Positions 51,625 to 60,652 of a stretch of DNA of 64,000 nucleotides are shown piece by piece. This DNA is from Bacteroidota bacterium. Its GTDB lineage: Bacteria; Bacteroidota; Bacteroidia; Chitinophagales; Chitinophagaceae. Below the pieces are notes generated by a model. That model worked only from the letters and a program-made list of their open reading frames with translations, was not told the DNA's origin and did not search any database. The position numbers were made by a program, and so were the translations under genes. Where the stretch lies: assembly GCA_013285915.1 (NCBI GenBank), contig JABDGS010000003.1:1-64000 (forward strand). The letters are read 5' to 3'. Within the stretch, counting starts at the first letter, position 1, and every line of letters starts with the position of its first letter.

Positions 51625-52833
51625 TTAAAGCGCCCCTTTAGGGGTTGGGGTTAGTACACCAAGTTCCTTTCCTATTTTTGTAAATGCTTCAATGGCTTTG
51701 TCAAGATGCTGTTGCTCATGCGCCGCGCTTAACTGAACACGTATTCGCGCAAGGCCTTTAGGCACAACGGGGAAGAAAAAGCCAATTACATACACGCCTT
51801 CATCCAGCAGTTTTGCCGCAAAATTTTGTGCCACTACAGCATCATATAACATGATGGGGACGATCGGGTGATCGCCGGATTTTATATCAAAGCCTGCATC
51901 GGTCATTTTGCTGCGGAAGTATTTGGTATTGTATTCCAGCTTATCGCGCAATGTTGTTGTTTCTGTAAGCATATCCAGTACTGCAATGCTTGCCCCTGCT
52001 ATGCTCGGCGCCAGGGTGTTGCTAAACAGGTAGGGCCTGCTGCGCTGGCGCAACATTTCCACTATTTCCTTTCTTGCACTGGTAAAGCCACCGCTGGCGC
52101 CCCCCAAAGCTTTGCCAAGTGTGCCGGTAATAATATCAATCCTGCCCATTACATTCCTGTACTCATGCGTACCGCGGCCGGTTTTACCCAAAAAACCCGA
52201 GGAGTGGCTTTCGTCAATCATCACAATGGCATCGTATTGGTCGGCAAGGTCACAAATTTTATCAAGTTGGGCTATAGTTCCATCCATGCTAAAGCTGCCG
52301 TCTGTAGCAATTATCCTGCTCCTGCAATTAGCGCTTTCTTTAAGCTTTGCTTCAAGGTCGGCCATATTGTTATGCTCATACCTAAAACGCTGCGCCTTAC
52401 ACAAACGCACGCCGTCAATAATGCTTGCATGGTTAAGTGCATCGCTTATTATGGCGTCCTGTTCGCCGAATAAAGGTTCAAAGAGGCCGCCGTTGGCATC
52501 AAAAGCTGCCACATATAAAATGGTATCTTCCATGCCTAAAAAATCGGCAAGCTTTTTCTCCAGTTGCTTGTGAATATCCTGCGTACCGCAAATAAACCGT
52601 ACACTGCTCATGCCATAGCCGCGCTCGTCAATAGCCTTATGCGCCGCCTCAATCACCTTTGGGTGTGAGGATAGCCCGAGGTAGTTGTTGGCACAAAAGT
52701 TAAGCACTGTTTTGCCATTTACCTGTATTTCAGGGCCCTGTTCGCTGGTAATAATACGCTCCCTCTTCATCAAACCTGCGGCCTCAATTTCAGACAATTC
52801 ATTTTTTATCCTGTCGACAAATTTATCGTTCAT
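51625..52833 (-). CDS. kbl: Glycine C-acetyltransferase (2-amino-3-ketobutyrate CoA ligase)
   Basis: [68 protein letters not shown]; start at ATG 52833. Confidence 0.93.
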   Translation of the reverse strand: MNDKFVDRIKNELSEIEAAGLMKRERIITSEQGPEIQVNGKTVLNFCANNYLGLSSHPKVIEAAHKAIDERGYGMSSVRFICGTQDIHKQLEKKLADFLGMEDTILYVAAFDANGGLFEPLFGEQDAIISDALNHASIIDGVRLCKAQRFRYEHNNMADLEAKLKESANCRSRIIATDGSFSMDGTIAQLDKICDLADQYDAIVMIDESHSSGFLGKTGRGTHEYRNVMGRIDIITGTLGKALGGASGGFTSARKEIVEMLRQRSRPYLFSNTLAPSIAGASIAVLDMLTETTTLRDKLEYNTKYFRSKMTDAGFDIKSGDHPIVPIMLYDAVVAQNFAAKLLDEGVYVIGFFFPVVPKGLARIRVQLSAAHEQQHLDKAIEAFTKIGKELGVLTPTPKGAL

Positions 52834-52901
52834 GTGCAAAGCTTTAGGCGGCAAAGATAACAGTTGGTAGTTTACGATTGTATAGTTTGTGAGAGGTGGC
52901 G

Positions 52902-52929
52902 GCAGGTTACAAGTTACCGGTTTCTGGTT
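52902..52929. repeat. Heptamer-period tandem run NNNGGTT (4 units, one degenerate)
   Basis: gcaggtt acaagtt accggtt tctggtt, in the 5' region of kbl. Confidence 0.7.
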
Positions 52930-53116
52930 GCCAGTATGAGGGTGGCGCACATTTCGCCGGTATTCGGAGAAGAAAACTACAAGATGATTAATTGATCTTT
53001 ATAGAATAATTCCAGGCACTCAGAAATGGGAAAATCTTAAATACTTATATTTATTAAACGCTTCAGTAGTTTTCATAACTAATAGTGCTTGTCTATTTTA
53101 TTAAATAAAATTTCCT

Positions 53117-54277
53117 ATGTATAAGTTCTTATTCATCATTTTGCTGCCTGTTGTGCTAAACGCCCAATACAACCCCGACAGCGCGAACCTGTGCCAGGGT
53201 GATTATTATACGCCAGAACAAACCATAAAAGTACATGAGGGCTTTGCCAAAACATATCACGATGCAGCAACATGGCAGCAGCGCGCTGCCTTGATAAAGC
53301 AAGGCATTATTGATGGCGCGGAACTTACACATATACCCGCAAAAACAGCCCTGCATGTTATTGTTACCGGTAAAAAAAATATGGGCACTTACACAGTAGA
53401 AAATGTGGCTATTGAAACATTGCCGGGTTATTATTTAACGGGCAATCTTTACCGGCCGGTTAATACTTCAAGACCTATGGCAGGTATATTATCGCCGCAC
53501 GGGCATTTTCATAACCCTGACGGGCGTTTTACGCCAGACCAGCAAAAGCTTTGCGCAACCCTTGCACAAATGGGCGCGACCGTATTTACTTATGATATGG
53601 TGGGTTTTGGCGACAGTAAACAATGCAAGCACGAAATACCTAAGGCCTTTAAGCTGCAAACATGGAACAGCATTCGTGCGCTTGATTATTTGCTCTCGCT
53701 GCCAAACATTGATACAGCACGTATTGGTATTACAGGTGCCTCGGGTGGTGGCACACAAACATTTATGCTGACGGCGCTTGATAACAGGATAAAGGTTTCC
53801 GCACCGGTGGTGATGGTATCGGCACATTTTTTTGGTGGTTGTGTTTGCGAAAGCGGCATGCCTGTGCATAAACGACCCAGCAACCAAACCAGCAATGTGG
53901 AGATAGCTGCAACTGCTGCACCAAGACCAATGCTACTGGTATCTGACGGCGACGACTGGACAAAAAATGTTCCTAATGTTGAGTACCCTTATATCCGTAA
54001 TATTTACAACTACTTTGGCAAAGCGGAAAATATTGAAAGCGTTTACCTGCCGAACGACAAGCATGATTACGGCCCAACCAAACGGCAGCCCGTTTATGCT
54101 TTTTTTGCAAAACATTTAAAGCTTAATACAAACGGCTTATTAAAAAATGGGGCGATTGATGAAAGCCATTGTACGGTATTGCCACAGAATGACCTGGCTG
54201 TGTGGAATACTGCTCACCCGCTACCGACCAATGCAGTAATAGGTGATGATAAAGTGATGGCGCTGCTGGAGTGGTGA
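53117..54277 (+). CDS. Acetyl-xylan-esterase/dienelactone-hydrolase-like secreted alpha/beta hydrolase
   Basis: Signal peptide; GILSPHGHF, VGFGDSKQC, RIGITGASGGGTQTFMLTALDNRIKVSAPVVM. Confidence 0.85.
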   Translation: MYKFLFIILLPVVLNAQYNPDSANLCQGDYYTPEQTIKVHEGFAKTYHDAATWQQRAALIKQGIIDGAELTHIPAKTALHVIVTGKKNMGTYTVENVAIETLPGYYLTGNLYRPVNTSRPMAGILSPHGHFHNPDGRFTPDQQKLCATLAQMGATVFTYDMVGFGDSKQCKHEIPKAFKLQTWNSIRALDYLLSLPNIDTARIGITGASGGGTQTFMLTALDNRIKVSAPVVMVSAHFFGGCVCESGMPVHKRPSNQTSNVEIAATAAPRPMLLVSDGDDWTKNVPNVEYPYIRNIYNYFGKAENIESVYLPNDKHDYGPTKRQPVYAFFAKHLKLNTNGLLKNGAIDESHCTVLPQNDLAVWNTAHPLPTNAVIGDDKVMALLEW

Positions 54278-54479
54278 GAAATGGTTACAGATTATGCAGG
54301 TCTTTCATTAATTGTGGTGCTTTTATTTAATAATAGTCTTATCCACTGCCAGCGAAAAAAGCTGCAATGGCTGGAGCAAAGAAATTATACGGAAGAATAG
54401 ACTGACAGACAATTTTTTTCCGCCATTAATAGGATATTTGATCGACAGAAAGTAAAGCAGACGTTTTGACAGCCTCACA

Positions 54480-54893
54480 TTATACGAATGGGTTGTCATC
54501 TGTAGGCTCATTTATAGAATTCTCCTGATTTAAAAATTCATCTGCAAATCTTTCGACGCCAGAAGTTTTGTAGAGCACGGTCTCATATAATTCGTCAATG
54601 CTTCTATCTTCGGGGAAAATATATTCGGTCTTGAGAGAAAAGCGTTCAACAAATTCAAGCCTTATTGATACTTGCAATTCCCAAGTAACCTCATCATAAA
54701 AGGATTTAAAATTATATTTATATAATCGCAGGGTCTTATCAATCACATCCGCATAGTATACAAGTCCCACTAACCCCTCGCTACCACTCAAAGAAGAGGG
54801 CATTTCTCTATTATTTTTCACCCATTTTATTTTATCTTCTTTTGTCTCTCGGTTTAGCTTAATAATTATTTTGCTAATTTTATCGTTACTCAT
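54480..54893 (-). CDS. Hypothetical protein, second gene of a two-gene operon
   Basis: 137-aa ORF; ...LYETVLYKTSGVERFADEFLNQ; ATGA overlap with the upstream gene. Confidence 0.65.
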   Translation of the reverse strand: MSNDKISKIIIKLNRETKEDKIKWVKNNREMPSSLSGSEGLVGLVYYADVIDKTLRLYKYNFKSFYDEVTWELQVSIRLEFVERFSLKTEYIFPEDRSIDELYETVLYKTSGVERFADEFLNQENSINEPTDDNPFV

Positions 54894-55423
54894 AAAATAT
54901 TGCTTTTTTTGTCTTGTTGAATATTTTCAAGTTGCCTTATTACGGCGTGTAAATCAGTATATATCTTCCAAATATGGTCAACGTTTGTCGCCGAAAATTT
55001 TCTAAAAAAATTCTTAAAAATATTTTTTTCATTTGCTGTTGATAAAAGAAAGCCTTTATTCCTCTTTCCCTTTATTAATCTTATCAATCTTTTGACTTTA
55101 TTAGATTGTGTGGTATTTAATTTACTAAGAATATCTTCAAGTTCAGTTTGGCATCTTGCCAATTCAACTTTTATGCTGATTGTTGAGTTATTGTAATCAT
55201 TTAACAGGTTATTTAATTCATTTGTGCTTGCAACCAGTTTTTTTATGTGAAAAGTTATCCTTTTTTCAAAAATATAGCTAACTCGAAGTTTTTTTATATC
55301 ACGTCTTAAAATTAAAGTAATTATAAAAGAGATTATTCCGACTGAAGCACCGATAATTTCTAATACCTGTGCCCAAATCTCAAGTTTCCAATCTACAAAT
55401 AAGCCTTTTATTATTTGTGCCAC
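54890..55423 (-). CDS. Hypothetical membrane-anchored coiled-coil-like protein, first gene of a two-gene operon
   Basis: 177-aa ORF with N-terminal TM (IIGASVGIISFIITLIL) and long Lys/Asn-rich helical region. Confidence 0.65.
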   Translation of the reverse strand: MAQIIKGLFVDWKLEIWAQVLEIIGASVGIISFIITLILRRDIKKLRVSYIFEKRITFHIKKLVASTNELNNLLNDYNNSTISIKVELARCQTELEDILSKLNTTQSNKVKRLIRLIKGKRNKGFLLSTANEKNIFKNFFRKFSATNVDHIWKIYTDLHAVIRQLENIQQDKKSNIL

Positions 55424-55841
55424 AAATTTAATTTTGAGGTTTATGGTCTATTCTGAGAATAATAAGGTTTGTCAAATTTATCAAATATATCATTTAATGG
55501 CGTGGTATGCGTTTGGCTCACTTTTTAAACTATTTGTCAGCAAAAGCTTCAAGGTCTTTTTGCACGCTCTTTGAGTAGACATAAGTTTATTGTTTGCTGC
55601 AGGTGAAAGCTCTGCAACGACGGAATGATGGAACGCAGATTTGCAGGGTTGGATGGATAGGCACAGATATTGTTTTATGTTGGTTATTAGTGAACGCAGC
55701 CCTTGAAAGTTTTTTGAGAAGCTTTCGAGGTTGTTATTTCTGCAGTGTCTGATGTTTTTACCACATATTTACCGCTCATCACATTCAGCGTTTCGCCTGC
55801 AACGCGCGCTGCAATGGTTAAGTCATAGTAAAAAAAAGACG

Positions 55842-56270
55842 ATGAAAAAGATCTTTGCAGTTTTTGCGGTTTGCGCAGGCTTTTGTTCTTGTATAAAACA
55901 ACAGACAAGTCCAGACGTAACAGGCATAAGCAACCTTTATACAAGCTGGCATGTGGTAACTATTGAAAGCAAACATTACAATTTTTCGGGCCCCCTATCC
56001 AGCGACAATATACAAAACGGCGGTGCGGCAGATAGTATTAAGTTCTCCGAAGGAGATATATTATACATGATAAAAGGACGGGAACATGAAGATACATACG
56101 TTGCAGCTGAATATAACCTGTTAAAAGATACTGTGCCCATTATATTAGGGATATGGCCGTCAGAAAAAGTGTATTTGAAAATAGTGGGTATAGACGACTT
56201 TTTTTTAACTGAAACGATCAATGAAGTCGACACAGAGGATCAGGTAATTTACCATCTTAAAAAATATTAA
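55842..56270 (+). CDS. Hypothetical lipoprotein
   Basis: MKKIFAVFAVCAGFCSCIKQ lipobox; start likely ATG 55842. Confidence 0.65.
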   Translation: MKKIFAVFAVCAGFCSCIKQQTSPDVTGISNLYTSWHVVTIESKHYNFSGPLSSDNIQNGGAADSIKFSEGDILYMIKGREHEDTYVAAEYNLLKDTVPIILGIWPSEKVYLKIVGIDDFFLTETINEVDTEDQVIYHLKKY

Positions 56271-56341
56271 CTACTGCTTATCAAAGCAGTAAGGGCGTTA
56301 CACTTTTACTCACCCTTTTAGGGGGATAGGTATTCAAGTTT

Positions 56342-58063
56342 TCAGGGATGCAGATACACCAGCTTTCCTTCAAACATCGTCCATAACACCTGTGTATTTT
56401 TCATGCTTTCAGGGCTAACTGTTAATACATCCCGGTCAAGCAATATCATATCTGCATATTTACCGGGCACGATAGAACCAATCATTTTTTCACGCATCAG
56501 CGCTTTGGCAGCATTAATAGTATAGGCGTACAGCATGGCTATGCGTGGCATGCATTGCGTGCTGTCTAAAACGCCCAATCTGCCGCGGCGGGTTTCTGCT
56601 TCGTATATCGCTTCAAAAGGGTTGGCGGTACTAACATTCCAGTCGCTTGCCCCGCAAATAATAGTACCTGCCTGCAGCAGGCTGCGTGCGGGATATTGGT
56701 ACTTGTACAGCTCTGCATCAACATAAGGTTTTACAATATCAATGGTAGTGGGGTCGCCCAAAGCCCATAACAATTGCAGTGATGCAAGCACTCGTAATTT
56801 GCTGAAGCGCGTGATATCTTCAAATTTCATTACCTGTACATGGGTAATAGTATGTGGCAGGTTGCTGTAGCCGTTGGTTTTGCGCACCGCATCAAAACCG
56901 TTGAGTGTTTCAGTAACAGCACGATCGCCAATTGCATGTACATGTACCAGCAGGTTTTGCTTGTCAGCAGCAATAGCAAAGCGTGCAAAATTTGCAGGCT
57001 TATACATTAAAGCGCCATAGCTGCCGCTATTTATATATGGTTTTGAGAGTGCTGCTGTTTGTGTGGGATATTCAATAACGCCGTCAGCAAATATTTTAAA
57101 GCCAATTATTTCTATATTATGATAGCTATTATAAGTTGCCTGCAGTTTTTTAAGCTTGTTTATTTGCGGCTGCGGTAATACATCAGCATCCGCAACAACA
57201 ACAGCAGACACATGGGCTGTTAGCTTATTATGCTGCGCCAGGTATTTATAGCCATTAAGATAATAATAAATACTGTCTTTTATATTGCCTGCAGCAGGGT
57301 CTAACCACGCAGTAATACCGAGTGCATTATTATATGTCAGTGCTTTTGCCGCCGCAATATTATCATCGGCGTGGGTTTTGGGCAATACTGCTTTTACTTT
57401 TGCAAAACCGCTGTCGGCAAAAAAACCATTAGGCTCCTCATTGGCATCAACATTAAAATATTTTTTTGTGCTGGCTGGTAAGCTTTGAATAAAAGCTCTG
57501 TTAATACCTGCCATCTTCATTAATGAGGCGTTAGCCCAGCCTGTATGTCCATCACTGCCGCGCAACAGCACTGGTTGATTTGTGTAACTGCCATTGCTGA
57601 ATACTTTATGCAACTCATCAATATTGCGCCATGTTTCAATATTTATTCCATCAATCACCAAAAAATTGCCTATCATGCCAAAGCCGTTTTGCTTTACTTC
57701 ATCGGCATAAGCGGCCAAGTTGGGTATAGTCAAAACACTGTCGTCAACATTGGCACGCATTAGTCCCTCACCACCTTCAACTGCATGGTTATGGCTGTCA
57801 ATAAAGCCGGGTAAAATGCAGGCACCGTGCATATCAATTAACGCAACAGTGGCGGGCAGCGATTTTTTTACCTTATCAAGATTGCCAACAGCTACTATTT
57901 TATTGCCTTTAATGGCAACAGCTTCGGCATAAGGGTGCAGAAAATCAGCGGTAAATATTTTTGCGTTGAATAGAATTTTTTGAGATGAATCAAATCCGCC
58001 ATGCTGGCAAAAAATTTTGACTGGCAATATTGTAGAAAGCAGAAAGGTAAATAGTATTCTCAT
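56342..58063 (-). CDS. Amidohydrolase family protein (YtcJ-like)
   Basis: LPGFIDSHNHAVEGG, LLVHVHAIGDRAVTETLNGFD, GASDWNVSTANPFEAIYEAETRR. Confidence 0.92.
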   Translation of the reverse strand: MRILFTFLLSTILPVKIFCQHGGFDSSQKILFNAKIFTADFLHPYAEAVAIKGNKIVAVGNLDKVKKSLPATVALIDMHGACILPGFIDSHNHAVEGGEGLMRANVDDSVLTIPNLAAYADEVKQNGFGMIGNFLVIDGINIETWRNIDELHKVFSNGSYTNQPVLLRGSDGHTGWANASLMKMAGINRAFIQSLPASTKKYFNVDANEEPNGFFADSGFAKVKAVLPKTHADDNIAAAKALTYNNALGITAWLDPAAGNIKDSIYYYLNGYKYLAQHNKLTAHVSAVVVADADVLPQPQINKLKKLQATYNSYHNIEIIGFKIFADGVIEYPTQTAALSKPYINSGSYGALMYKPANFARFAIAADKQNLLVHVHAIGDRAVTETLNGFDAVRKTNGYSNLPHTITHVQVMKFEDITRFSKLRVLASLQLLWALGDPTTIDIVKPYVDAELYKYQYPARSLLQAGTIICGASDWNVSTANPFEAIYEAETRRGRLGVLDSTQCMPRIAMLYAYTINAAKALMREKMIGSIVPGKYADMILLDRDVLTVSPESMKNTQVLWTMFEGKLVYLHP

Positions 58064-58078
58064 GCAGTTGATTAAATC

Positions 58079-58136
58079 TACGAATTACGAATCAATACGA
58101 ATATACGAATTGTGAGCAGCGTATATAATTACGAAT
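58079..58136. repeat. TACGAAT tandem/near-tandem repeats
   Basis: tacgaat tacgaat caatacgaat atacgaat, plus a further tacgaat at 58130-58136. Confidence 0.75.
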
Positions 58137-58141
58137 TATGA

Positions 58142-58657
58142 TCATTGCGCGCTGGTACCAGGGTGCATTATTTTGTAACGCCGGTAAAGCCAAAGTGCCA
58201 AAACAAATGCGCCCGCGCTCATCAAGCAAAGAATTGTGCCTCCAAGTAAATCATCACTTGCAGATTGCCTGAAAAGTTGCTTTCCATTAGCATCTTTTAT
58301 AGCAATAACGACAGGAACATTGCCATTTATATTTAAATACGAAGTATCTAAATAAAAAGCGTACACTTTACCTGTGTCAATCCGCAGGAAAACTGAATCT
58401 TCAACCGCAGATGCATAACTATGTTTGTGAAGGCTTACAACTATTTTATTTTCCCACCCGGCCACTGTAAATACAGCGTCAAAAAAATGACCACCCTTGG
58501 TTGATATGTACTCAGAAAGGCTTTTTTTAATAACTCTACCATAGCTAGCCTTCAACAACCCGGGTGTTTTTGTTGCCAAGTGGAAAAAAGACAGACCAAC
58601 AAAAAATACACAAGCATATAATGCTAAGGCAACTATTAAAAATATTTTTCTACCCAT
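58142..58657 (-). CDS. Hypothetical protein with N- and C-terminal TM segments
   Basis: 171-aa ORF. Confidence 0.65.
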   Translation of the reverse strand: MGRKIFLIVALALYACVFFVGLSFFHLATKTPGLLKASYGRVIKKSLSEYISTKGGHFFDAVFTVAGWENKIVVSLHKHSYASAVEDSVFLRIDTGKVYAFYLDTSYLNINGNVPVVIAIKDANGKQLFRQSASDDLLGGTILCLMSAGAFVLALWLYRRYKIMHPGTSAQ

Positions 58658-58736
58658 CTTCTTTATTTAACCCAGGCAAACCAGGTATACTTTAAGTTTT
58701 TGCCGGTTAACAAATGTAAAGACAGACTGCGCAACA

Positions 58737-58765
58737 AAAAACCCCAGCAATAATACCGGGGTTTT
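58737..58765. terminator. Hairpin terminator
   Basis: aaaacccc ... ggggtttt 8-bp stem followed by gtttttt. Confidence 0.6.
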
Positions 58766-58858
58766 GTTTTTTATGTCTACTTGGGTTACAGGCTGTAAAT
58801 AATTTAAAAGTCGACTAAATCATTATTTGTTTTTGCCAGATGGGAGATCAATAAATAC

Positions 58859-59980
58859 CTACAACACTTTATTTCCCTTGGTGTCAATATAAAAGCTGTT
58901 GCTGCCAACGGTAACTTTCGCAAAACCGTGGCTAAATTGCCGTGCTTTATCAAACTGCGGCAGTATAACCCATTTGCCGGTTTTATCAATAAAGCCAACT
59001 TTTCCTTTTTGCATGGCTATTGCATAACCTTCGTTAAACGATTGCATCATATCTTCAAACTGCAGCGCAATTACCTCCTTCCCGGTTTTATCAACGTAAC
59101 CAACTTTTTGGTGCACGTCAGTTGCACCTGCTATTTCTTTATTAGGCGATGTGCCGGTTTCCACGCCTACACAGGCAAAGCCTTCGTACCATTGCTCAAT
59201 ATTGTCGTATTTTCCATACGGCACTATAATATCACCATTGCCATCCATAATAGCATTTTGCGTTCCCTTACCGGCAACAGTTTTATTTACTACGTAGGCG
59301 CCATCGTGCGGGTAGAATACACCGTCGGCATCAAGCTTTTTTATTACAGCACCCTTATCATCCAGCAAATACCAGCCGCTATCATTGCTTAATGCATATC
59401 TTTTATTTACATCGTCGTAATATAACTCCTTAAACTCTTTAACCGGCAGCACAACATCCCCTTTCAGGTTAACCACTTTTTTACCGCCGTCTTTCGGGTG
59501 TACAATGTATATATCACCTGTAATGTTTTGCGGGCCTTCTTCATTTACGCAGGGTATAACTTCTTTTCCGGTTTTATCAATAAGGCCGTAATCGCCATCT
59601 TTATTTGCAACTGTAGCGTAACCGCCAAAAAATGAAAACGCGTTGGTATACCCCGACAGGTCAAGCACTTTTTTGCCGGTTTTATCAATATAGTAAAAGG
59701 GACCTTTCTCCCCTGCTTGCACCAACCCCAACCCTTCCCTGAAAGTTTGCACATTGTACTGGTAGGGTATCAGTTCTTTACCGTTTGAATCAACATAAGT
59801 AGATGAATCACCCAATGAGGCGCGCGCAAACCCTTCAGAAAAACTATCCACATTATTATACATCGCTTCCAGGTTTATACGGGCTTTTTCAAAGGCAATA
59901 TCCGCAGGTTCGGTGGGTTGTGTGCCCTTACAGGCAATAAAACCTGCAATTACAAGCACAGCTATAACTAATTTTGACAT
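58859..59980 (-). CDS. WG-repeat containing lipoprotein-like protein
   Basis: Repeated YIDKTGKxV/F-xF-x-G-A units; N-terminal MSKLVIAVLVIAGFIACKG lipobox. Confidence 0.9.
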   Translation of the reverse strand: MSKLVIAVLVIAGFIACKGTQPTEPADIAFEKARINLEAMYNNVDSFSEGFARASLGDSSTYVDSNGKELIPYQYNVQTFREGLGLVQAGEKGPFYYIDKTGKKVLDLSGYTNAFSFFGGYATVANKDGDYGLIDKTGKEVIPCVNEEGPQNITGDIYIVHPKDGGKKVVNLKGDVVLPVKEFKELYYDDVNKRYALSNDSGWYLLDDKGAVIKKLDADGVFYPHDGAYVVNKTVAGKGTQNAIMDGNGDIIVPYGKYDNIEQWYEGFACVGVETGTSPNKEIAGATDVHQKVGYVDKTGKEVIALQFEDMMQSFNEGYAIAMQKGKVGFIDKTGKWVILPQFDKARQFSHGFAKVTVGSNSFYIDTKGNKVL

Positions 59981-60164
59981 AGCGGGTTTTTTATAAAAGT
60001 ACACGCGCAGCCAGGTGCTATTTATACCCACCAATGGGTATTATAGGCCAAAAAACCCGCGAAAACGCGGTTTTTTAAAAAAAATTGCGTTGTTTGTAAC
60101 TTTTTAAGCGGTGCTGCGTACAACATAACAATAACGAAGGTGAGAAAATTGATACACGCTGTTT

Positions 60165-60650
60165 ATGACCGAACGAGAATATAACGAATGTGTGAATTTA
60201 TATGCTGACAATGTATTTCGCTTTATAGTGAAAAACCTTCGCCATGAAGAGGATGCGCGGGATATTGTGCAAACAGCTTTTGAAAAATTGTGGCGTAACC
60301 GGGATATTGTGGAGACGGAGAAGAGCAAGAGTTACCTTTTTACAGTGGCCTACAACCAAATGATAGACCATATACGCAAGGTGAAAAGGATACAATTGAA
60401 GGATGATTTTTCAGCGGATGCAAGGGTGCAAACCTACCAGGTAAACAATTTGAAAAAGAACCTGCAGGAAGCACTTAACCAGCTGAGCGATACCCAAAAA
60501 AGCCTGGTTTTATTAAAAGACTATGAAGGATACAGCTATGAAGAAATAGGACAAATAATGGGATTGAACGAGAGCCAGGTTAAAGTATATTTACACCGTG
60601 CACGATTAACATTGAGAAACTATTTAGTGAGCCCTGAAAATGTGATGTAA
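60165..60650 (+). CDS. ECF RNA polymerase sigma factor
   Basis: YADNVFRFIVKNLRHEEDARDIVQTAFEKLWRNRD; KDYEGYSYEEIGQIMGLNESQVKVYLHRARLTLRNYL. Confidence 0.93.
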   Translation: MTEREYNECVNLYADNVFRFIVKNLRHEEDARDIVQTAFEKLWRNRDIVETEKSKSYLFTVAYNQMIDHIRKVKRIQLKDDFSADARVQTYQVNNLKKNLQEALNQLSDTQKSLVLLKDYEGYSYEEIGQIMGLNESQVKVYLHRARLTLRNYLVSPENVM

Positions 60651-60652
60651 CT

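Noticed and set aside
51868-52473. 201-aa plus-strand ORF antisense to kbl
   Set aside because: Overlaps a confident kbl gene; no domain-like pattern.
58859-59980. Periodic ggttttatcaat repeats as a possible CRISPR-like array
   Set aside because: Irregular spacing and in-frame; they encode the DKTGK units of a WG-repeat protein.
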